NCBI GenBank assembly: GCA_963170055.1
Contig: CAUJGJ010000263.1
Location: 656,400 to 668,899, forward strand
Source: Halisarca cf. caerulea
Taxonomy: Eukaryota; Porifera; Demospongiae; Chondrillida; Halisarcidae
Reading direction: 5' to 3'
Length of the DNA stretch: 12,500 nucleotides
Shown: positions 1 to 12,500 of the stretch, in pieces
How positions within the stretch are numbered: position 1 is the stretch's first letter
Layout of the letters: each line of letters begins with the position of its first letter
The notes under the pieces: generated by a model
What the model was told of the DNA's origin: nothing
Seen by the model: the letters and a program-made list of their open reading frames with translations, nothing else
The model's database searches: none
Translations under genes and position numbers: made by a program

Positions 1-54
1 TTGATGAAACAAGATGATGATGAAGAGGAAGAATTAGACAATGTTGACAAATAA
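1..54 (+). CDS. Possible C-terminal end of an upstream gene (acidic tail), partial
   Basis: Frame 1 is open from the first base and ends at a TAA at 52-54, giving 17 residues, LMKQDDDEEEELDNVDK. The run of Asp and Glu followed by a stop resembles the acidic C-terminal tails common on eukaryotic proteins. An AATAAA overlaps the stop at 50-55 and could act as a polyadenylation signal, although it sits unusually close to the stop. AT-rich sequence follows. The protein cannot be identified from so short a piece, and the open frame could be chance. No splice site is needed inside the window. Confidence 0.3.
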   Translation: MMKQDDDEEEELDNVDK

Positions 55-183
55 ATTCTTCGAAAATTGTTTTAAAACTTTATTATATTCAATTTCCAAT
101 TGTCCTTTCCCATGAACCATCTCTATATATTTAGATGTTATATATAATTATACATATACTGTATACACATCATGCACGTCTAG

Positions 184-477
184 ATTGTAATTCATCTAAA
201 TCCAAATACTACAGAAACTAAATCTCCTGATACTACAAATACTATATCTCCCAATACTACAAAAACTATATCTCCCAATACTACAGAAACTACATCTCCC
301 GATACTACAGCAACTACATCTCCCGATACTACAAAAACTACATCTCCTGATACTACAAAAACTATATCTCCTGATACTACAGAAACTACATCTTCCAATA
401 CTACAGAAACTACATCTCCTGGTTCTACAGGAACTACTGCATCTCCCGATACTACAGAAACTGCAGAGACTGTATAA
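184..477 (+). CDS. Possible mucin-like Thr/Ser/Pro repeat terminal exon (no start codon)
   Basis: A + strand frame is open from just after a TAG at 181-183 to a TAA at 475-477. It reads as about eleven copies of an eight-residue unit, TTETTSPD with variants, a composition typical of O-glycosylated mucin-like stalks. There is no ATG, so it would have to be a spliced terminal exon. A candidate acceptor (cgtctag) ends at 183. A three-base insertion near 436-441 keeps the frame, and the diverged last units stay open. Against coding, any 24-bp repeat without stops gives long open frames; the minus strand is also open here, and most unit differences change the amino acid. If real, it could belong to the same upstream gene as the acidic tail at 1-54, as an alternative 3' exon. 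Confidence 0.25.
   Translation: MVIHLNPNTTETKSPDTTNTISPNTTKTISPNTTETTSPDTTATTSPDTTKTTSPDTTKTISPDTTETTSSNTTETTSPGSTGTTASPDTTETAETV
205..474. repeat. 24-bp minisatellite, about 11 copies
   Basis: The unit is close to actacagaaactacatctcc plus cgat, repeated with substitutions. The copies toward 421-474 are the most diverged and include a three-base insertion. It underlies open frames on both strands. Confidence 0.9.
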
Positions 478-524
478 TTTTATACTTTATTTCCTATAGC
501 GACTACAAAAATAGCTAATTAAAC

Positions 525-762
525 TTAAGTGGGACCTCCAATAGTGGACTCTTCCAAATATGGTAGGACACAGTATAATCCCCCTCTCTATATACAAAGG
601 ACATGACTTATATATATATATGGTCCCAGTTGAGTATAATTCCTATACTGTAACAATACATTTTGAACCTCCCAAAGAGGAAAGATATATCTACAAAGAA
701 CAGATCAGCTGAATTTATGTTGTCCATAATTAAAGTGTCCTTTAACCGGAGGTTCCACTGTA
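525..762. mobile_element. MITE with CAGTGGAACCTC-type inverted ends
   Basis: The right end (735-762), read as reverse complement, is tacagtggaacctccggtta, and the left end near 525 reads taagtgggacctccaatag. Both ends continue into a GGACAC-like stretch. The interior shares phrases with the element at 8253-8444, such as ctacaaaggacatgactt and ctcccaaagagga. Size is about 240 bp with TA at the right edge and no coding capacity. The short inverted ends and TA target suggest a non-autonomous Tc1/mariner-pogo type element; that family assignment is inference. Confidence 0.65.
609..622. repeat. Short (TA)n run inside the MITE
   Basis: A run of about seven TA units interrupts the element interior. 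The related copy at 8253-8444 lacks it, so it probably expanded after insertion. Confidence 0.7.
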
Positions 763-2112
763 TTGCTAGTGAATCTAATATACCCAGAGGGTCTTGTGGC
801 TTAGCAACAAGATGACTATAACATTATATGCTGTACAAGGTGGTTGTGTCCACTTTGACTACCTTTAAAAATTTAATTGTAACTCAGCTATCAAACAGAT
901 CCATCGGGTCAATTTGTCAAGCTAATTTAATTTGTATTGTAACGGAAAAAGATCAAACAAAACTCACAAAATAGTTTCTAAGTAGAATAAAAGAAATATT
1001 AAAAGTTACTAAAATATGAAGCGCACATTGCAGTAATAAATATAACAAGGTTCAATAATTGCACATTGTGGTATAGGCACTGACACACCCACAAAAGTGG
1101 ACACTGTTAAATTATGAAACGGTTGGTCGTTTGCAACTCATGGCATCCCAATACTGCATGAGACATGATATTTTCCACATTATCTTTTCAGTGTGTCTCC
1201 ACCACACTTGGACCAAGAGGAATTATCTTCTCCAATAACTCCACAGACTTTACGTGACACCTTTGTCGTTCATATTGCATGGTTGCCGTTTCATCAACTC
1301 AACAGCTTGGCCACATTACACATTGACAACACCTTGCAGTGAACAAGTTGGGGTGTTGTAGCACAGAGTGAGGGCAACTATAGACAAGTAGAACCTGTTG
1401 TGGGATGGAGCCAAATTTGAAGAGGGATTGGTTTGAAGACAACTCTTGTAGGCTAGCTGATCTAAGACATGGTGGAAAGCATTCCTGATGGGTAAATTCA
1501 TGCAAGCCAAAGCTTATGTTAGATCCTGTCCAAATAGACCTCACACCTGTAGACAGAGCAAACACTGTAATATAACAAGATGTACTCAGCTGTAGTACAC
1601 TTGAACTCCTCTTGTACATGCAAGGGAACACCACATTTTAAATTTGTAATGATAGTTTGAAAACTAGTGTGTCAGACAAGCTAGAAATGACTAAAAGAAC
1701 ACAAAGCATGCATGAATGTAGTACAGCGTTAGCTGTGTATTCTCAGTGGAATCATATGTGCAGGTGCATGCTAGGTGACAATTGGAGAAGAGTGTGGGGA
1801 TTAATTGCATGATTGGTTAGCATTCAGGGATTGCTAATGAGGGGGGTTTCCTGGCAACCAGGAAACAATGGAGCTACGCCCTTGTGGTCTCCCACACTAC
1901 TAGTCTTCTCAATACCCTTGAGATTGAGTGTTAACTCCCTCAATAGCCCTAATGACCTAGGAACCTGTTTTTTTGAAGTACAGATTATTTTGTCTTTTTT
2001 CTCTGCTGCACGATGCTGGGTATAAATATGTAAGGCATATTTAACAATGTGTATTATGTTTAACTTAACTTTTCATCTGTGTATGCATGTGAATCATGTG
2101 CTTGCACAGAAT
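763..2112. other. Intergenic stretch with no supported gene
   Basis: About 1.35 kb of AT-rich sequence. Two overlapping minus-strand frames are open within 1299-1634 (111 and 64 codons), but neither shows a recognisable domain, start context or splice-supported extension. A plus-strand frame at 1813-2025 is equally anonymous. A palindrome lies at 1846-1866, and a TATAAATA string occurs at 2021-2028 with no gene start close behind it. No element boundaries were found. Confidence 0.6.
1846..1866. promoter_or_regulatory. Perfect 9-bp-arm palindrome, X-box-like
   Basis: GTTTCCTGG, three bases, CCAGGAAAC. The left part with the spacer reads GTTTCCTGGCAAC, which fits the loose RFX X-box pattern RYYNYY-N-RRNRAC. 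It lies 1.3 kb upstream of the Amt start codon. A regulatory role is a guess from the motif alone. Confidence 0.2.
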
Positions 2113-2180
2113 ACATATACATATATATGTATATATATACAGACTGAGTGTATATATATATATTGAGCATATACGTATAT
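2113..2180. repeat. Imperfect (AT)n microsatellite
   Basis: An interrupted run of AT and CATA units with short non-repeat breaks such as cagactgagtg. It is low-complexity sequence upstream of the decayed retroelement fragment. Confidence 0.8.
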
Positions 2181-2297
2181 ATCAATAAATCCATTAATAA
2201 TTAATGTGTACACGTGTACAAACACTAGGGTACAGGATATACCCAATGAGGCACAGAAATATAATAAAAAGGTCATATTACGCTAGTTTGCTGTTTG

Positions 2298-2573
2298 TCA
2301 CTCAAAATCGTTCCCACCACATGGCATACAATAGTTGGCAGTCTTTAAATCTTTATATGCATAGTCCAGAATTGAAGCAGTCTTTGATTCAGTCTCCATC
2401 TCTTCAAAACCATCAATTAGCTCTCTTGTACGTCCATCAAAGGTTGCCGCTGATTGCTCCACGCAGGGCAGGAAATCATTCAGTGGCAATGTGTCTTCTA
2501 TCTCATCAACGCTGCATTCCCGACAAACTCTCTCTTCTCGTTCCACACCTCGCCATCTGCCTGTTTCAACCTC
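2298..2573 (-). pseudogene. Degenerate C-terminal fragment of a non-LTR retrotransposon reverse transcriptase
   Basis: The minus strand encodes about 90 residues that end at a stop near 2298. They begin VETGRWRGVEREERVCREC, continue DEIED and reach a third Cys in FLPC. This matches the pattern after the reverse transcriptase domain in many non-LTR elements: ETGRW, then ERxC..C, an acidic ED pair, and a His/Cys zinc-binding remainder. In intact copies a HFLLxC-like stretch follows the acidic pair; here it reads NDFLPC, so the expected His is missing. The 5' side (higher coordinates) dissolves into an (AT)n tract at 2577-2596 that encodes meaningless Ile-Tyr repeats, so the catalytic domain is absent. 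It is best read as a dead fragment. The link to a specific clade (CR1, RTE or similar) is not resolvable here. Confidence 0.5.
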
Positions 2574-2576
2574 AAT

Positions 2577-2596
2577 TGATATATATATATATATAT
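2577..2596. repeat. (AT)n microsatellite
   Basis: Ten AT units that bound the retroelement fragment on its 5' side. Confidence 0.85.
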
Positions 2597-2673
2597 TGAC
2601 TTCAATGATTTCTGATGTTCTTTTAAGTGATTTTTGCTGTATTCTTATTACGATGTATGTTTCACTGCATATG

Positions 2674-2687
2674 TAATAAATAAATAA

Positions 2688-2730
<43 letters not shown>
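2674..2730. repeat. (AATA)n followed by (AT)n microsatellite
   Basis: About four AAAT/AATA units run directly into about 19 pure AT units. The tract abuts the left arm of the fold-back element at 2732. Confidence 0.9.
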
Positions 2731-2731
<1 letters not shown>

Positions 2732-2735
<4 letters not shown>

Positions 2736-2958
2736 AAGGACCCAAATTTCGTAAAGCCCCTTAATTCGTGCATAGCTGTCGAAAAAGTATTCCAACTTGA
2801 ATTGAGTGGGCTAGAATACTTAGGCAATATCAAATTCACAATCTCTTTTGCTGCGCATTCTAAAGAAAGTAATCTGACCCACTCAATTCAAGTTGAAATG
2901 CTTTTTGACGGCTATGAACGAATTAAGGGGCTTTACGAAATTTGGGTACCTTGCCTTA
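2732..2958. mobile_element. Fold-back element with ~80-bp inverted arms
   Basis: The left arm (2732-2810) and right arm (2876-2958) are reverse complements over about 80 bases with only a few mismatches. Both contain the string cccaaatttcgtaaagcccc or its complement, and both end on the loop side in a block related to cttgaattgagtgggt. The loop is about 65 bases and has no ORF. The high arm identity points to a recent hairpin-type MITE or a local inverted duplication. It ends about 240 bp before the Amt start codon, so it lies in the likely promoter region. Confidence 0.85.
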
Positions 2959-3198
2959 TAGGTATTCTGTACATAATTCCATTCCATTCGATTCCAGTGC
3001 TGTAGGATACGTTGACAACTCATGAAGAGAAGTGATCTAATGCGGAGGTAGATACCAGACTACTGGCCCTGGGCCACAATTAGGAGCCGGGGCTTACCCC
3101 AGTAATTCCACGTGATCACAGGTGCTTTTTGGAACCATAGACTCAACGCCCGAAAGCATATTATTGAAGGAAAACGCTCGTACGCGGAAGGTCGCGAG
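2959..3198 (+). promoter_or_regulatory. Presumed proximal promoter and 5' UTR of the Amt gene
   Basis: This is the only unique sequence between the fold-back element and the Amt start codon. The 52 bases before the ATG (about 3147-3198) hold eight CpG dinucleotides, far more than the surrounding DNA, as expected near an unmethylated transcription start. No convincing TATA box is present. The frame of the ATG at 3199 is closed upstream by a TAA at 3103-3105, with no other in-frame ATG between. An acceptor-like cacag ending at 3121 leaves open that this is a second, spliced exon. Confidence 0.4.
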
Positions 3199-10411
<7,213 letters not shown>

Positions 10412-10519
10412 GTACGCATGTGTGAAAATGTACATACAATATGTTATCTGTAATATTTTTATATTACAGATATATTCCTATATTGTTTTCATTTGGACTT
10501 CCGGTGTGTAACGCTCATC

Positions 10520-10532
10520 GATATATATATAC

Positions 10533-10615
<83 letters not shown>
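10520..10615. repeat. (AT)n microsatellite, about 47 units
   Basis: Pure AT apart from one ACGT interruption near 10531. Confidence 0.96.
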
Positions 10616-10619
<4 letters not shown>

Positions 10620-10702
10620 GGATTTGAAGAAAAGTCTTATAATAGAGAATTTATATAATAGTAATAGAGAAGTATGAATTTATACAGGAATGAGTTATAG
10701 GA

Positions 10703-10751
10703 ATTGTTTTGAAAAACAATTGCCAAATATGGCAATTGTTTTCAAAACAAT
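10703..10751. repeat. 49-nt near-perfect hairpin
   Basis: Arms attgttttgaaaaacaattg-cca and tgg-caattgttttcaaaacaat pair over 22-23 bases with one bulged base and a four-base loop (aata). AT-rich and compact. It may be a tiny MITE remnant or a structured element in the Amt intron. There is no evidence of processing. Confidence 0.8.
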
Positions 10752-11070
10752 CGTCCAATTACAATAAGCAGTATGTTCAATGAATGTTCAGCTGTGCACT
10801 TACCCTCCAATGCTTTGCAAGTGATTCGAGTGCGTGGGGCGGCAGCCCCCACGAGTTTTTAACTCAAATTACTTGTTACCATCTGCCACATAGTGCCAGT
10901 CTCATGTAGCCCAGACCACTATTTCACCTCTTTTATTTGTGACTATGAAGTCGCCATGGCAATGATGTCACATTTGGTAAATAGAGGTAAGAATGGGTCT
11001 GCACCACATGATACTACATACTAAGCCCACCCATGCAGGGTAGATAACCTTTTTGGTCATCAGAAATGGT
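10752..11070 (+). other. Unassigned stretch after exon 9
   Basis: No gene found. A GC-rich hairpin occurs at about 10835-10855, CGTGGGG-7 nt-CCCCACG. This is presumably Amt intron sequence, because no TM6-like coding segment is present. Confidence 0.5.
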
Positions 11071-11360
11071 ATACAGTGAAACCTCTATAATAAGGACACC
11101 ACTGGGACCACAGTAAGCTGTCCTGTACAGTGAAACCTCTATAATAAGGACACCACTGGGACCACAGTGAGCTGTCCTGTACAGTGAAACCTCTATAATA
11201 AGGACACCATTGGGACCACAGTAAGCTGTCCTGTACAGTGAAACCTCTATAATAAGGACACCATTGGGACCACAGTAAGCTGTCCTGCACAGCGAAACCT
11301 CTGTAATAAGGACACCACTCGGACCACAGTGAGCTGTCCTTATTTCAGAGGGTTTCTATA
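11071..11360. mobile_element. MITE whose left half forms a 54-bp tandem array (5 copies)
   Basis: Copies start at 11073, 11127, 11181, 11235 and 11289, each exactly 54 bases apart, with the unit opening acagtgaaacctctataata. The last copy leads into ttatttcagagggtttctat, which is the inverted partner of the opening sequence (reverse complement atagaaaccctctgaaataa). The stretch therefore starts and ends like one MITE while its left half is repeated five times. Copies differ by one to a few bases; the fifth is the most diverged. Confidence 0.85.
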
Positions 11361-11631
11361 TGCACACGTCATAGAAAGATTTCAAAAAGAACAGAGCAAT
11401 GGTGTCCTGGCAAACACCTTGCACATCTGAAACCACATTCAAGAATTATACTGCATGGTTCCAAGTATGACAAGTTTCTAGGGATTTCCCTGTGTGTACA
11501 TTACACACGAGCTCAGGATTCACAGTGGAGTGGGGTGAGATGAAACTGTCTGCACGAAACCTTTAACTTTTGTAGCTGATCCCCATCTGCTGCCTATATC
11601 TCATTTTTTGTCATTTACAAAGTCACCACAT
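11361..11631. other. Unassigned stretch
   Basis: About 270 bases between the tandem MITE and the palindrome. No ORF, repeat or RNA structure is recognisable, and no Amt exon motif was seen. Confidence 0.5.
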
Positions 11632-12500
11632 ACAGTGGAGTCTGTATGAGTCGCATCACTAGAGACAGCAAAATGGATTCCACTTATCAGAACTTCTACT
11701 CAACAGAGTTTGTTTGTTTTAGTATTGAATGAGTGGGGACAATTAAGCAAACTCCCTAGAACTTCCAGTTAAGCAAGTTCAACTTAAGTGGACTGAATGG
11801 AATGGGTATTTTTCAAGGGGTAAAAAAATCCATGGTTTTCATGGTTGGAAGAGAACCATGACATATTTACTCACAAAAGTTAGTATTACTGCAAGTTTTA
11901 ATTTTCTTCTGGTGTGAACCATGAAATTTTCACTGCAAATAATCCAAAGTCTAGCATCCATGAAACTTTTACCCCTTGAAGATATATCAATGGGGAAGAG
12001 GGGTGGTGCATTACTAAATAGGTAGGCTCACCAACCAGACACAGTCACCTCGTTTGTTGTTTATCTGCCATTTTTGTCGCTTGATGAACGAAAAGATGGT
12101 GGATATGAACCAACAAGGTGACCATGTCTGGTGGATAAAACTGTTAAATAGCTAAGAATGTCATGTCATACACTCCATGTATGTATGCCTGTGTAAGATT
12201 CTCTCCATTTATGATGAAAAATTTCTGGTTCATGCCAGAAGGATATTATAGCTTGCAGTAGGTGGTATGTCATGGTTCTCTTCCAAACCACGAAAACCAT
12301 GAATTTTGTTACCCCTCAAAAACACCCACTACACTTCAGTTCACTTAAGTCGAACTTGCTTAACTGGAAGTTCTGGAGAAGTTGAGGGAGTTTATTTGTC
12401 CTTACTCATTGTATTTTGGGCCAAACAAGTAACGTTGTTACTCTTCTATGATGTTCTTCCTCTTTTATGATGTTCCTCTTTTGTGACGTTGTTCATCTTC
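11632..12500. mobile_element. Large palindromic fold-back element, right end possibly outside the window
   Basis: Sequence from about 11709 to 12070 pairs with about 12090 to 12429 as an imperfect inverted repeat with arms near 350 bases and a very small loop around 12083. Three anchors show it: agaacttccagttaagcaag (11758) against its complement near 12355-12374, ggaagagaaccatgacat (11847) against 12268-12285, and ttctggtgtgaacc against ggttcatgccagaa near 12228-12241. On the left it is preceded by a TIR-like tacagtggagtctgtatgag at 11633. The right outer end is not clear by 12500. No transposase coding is present. Confidence 0.75.

Noticed and set aside
192..398. Minus-strand ORF of Val/Ser/Gly/Asp repeats
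   Set aside because: Shadow of the 24-bp minisatellite; the plus-strand reading has a more protein-like composition and is itself uncertain.
2021..2028. TATA box for the Amt gene
   Set aside because: A TATAAATA string is present, but it lies about 1.2 kb before the start codon, with repeats and a fold-back element between, in AT-rich DNA where such strings are expected by chance.
11060..11290. 76-codon minus-strand ORF of 18-residue repeats
   Set aside because: Produced by the 54-bp tandem MITE array; no start context or domain.
10420..12500. Further Amt exons (TM6-TM11)
   Set aside because: I looked for a coding match to the TM6 region (LGTFILWFGWYGFN-like) and the second pore His. None is visible, so the rest of the gene is placed outside the window.

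Overview
The window reads as nuclear DNA of an animal, most likely an early-branching marine invertebrate such as a sponge or cnidarian. That guess is inference. It rests on AT-rich sequence, short exons split by repeat-filled GT-AG introns, long (TG)n, (CA)n and (AT)n microsatellites, and several short TA-flanked MITEs whose ends start with CAGTGGAACCTC-like sequence. Nothing looks bacterial: there are no operons, no long clean ORFs and no Shine-Dalgarno sites.

The one gene that can be reconstructed with confidence is the 5' half of an ammonium transporter of the Amt/MEP family on the + strand. Nine coding exons join in frame: 3199-3279, 4183-4329, 4529-4600, 5789-5923, 6631-6735, 7895-7980, 8552-8655, 9635-9747 and 10362-10411. 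They give about 297 residues covering an extracellular N-terminus, TM1-TM5 and the start of the TM5-TM6 cytoplasmic loop. The clinching motif is DFAGGGAVHLLGG, which appears only when exons 6, 7 and 8 are joined in phase. The second half (TM6-TM11) is not recognisable and should lie beyond 12500.

Layout. 1-54 may be the acidic C-terminus of an upstream + strand gene. 184-477 is a 24-bp minisatellite that also reads as a Thr/Ser/Pro mucin-like tail. 525-762 is a MITE. 763-2297 is largely featureless. 2298-2573 (-) is a decayed non-LTR retrotransposon C-terminal fragment. 2732-2958 is a fold-back element about 240 bp before the Amt start codon. 3199-10411 is the Amt gene. Its introns carry a (TG)n tract (intron 1), 21-bp and 33-bp minisatellites (intron 3), a (CA)n tract (intron 4), (AT)n and G-runs (intron 5), (TG)n plus a MITE (intron 6), a MITE, a lone transposon end and a tRNA-derived SINE (intron 7), and compound (TG)n (intron 8). 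After exon 9 come a long (AT)n tract, a compact hairpin, a MITE whose left half is a 54-bp tandem array, and a palindrome of about 720 bp.

The most interesting points are a divergent Amt pore (Lys where bacterial AmtB has Gln104, the usual AER motif replaced, a long basic TM5-TM6 loop), a minisatellite in frame with exon 3 that would encode an elastin-like tail if intron 3 were retained, a MITE apparently becoming a satellite, and the giant palindrome. No novel multi-gene system is visible.
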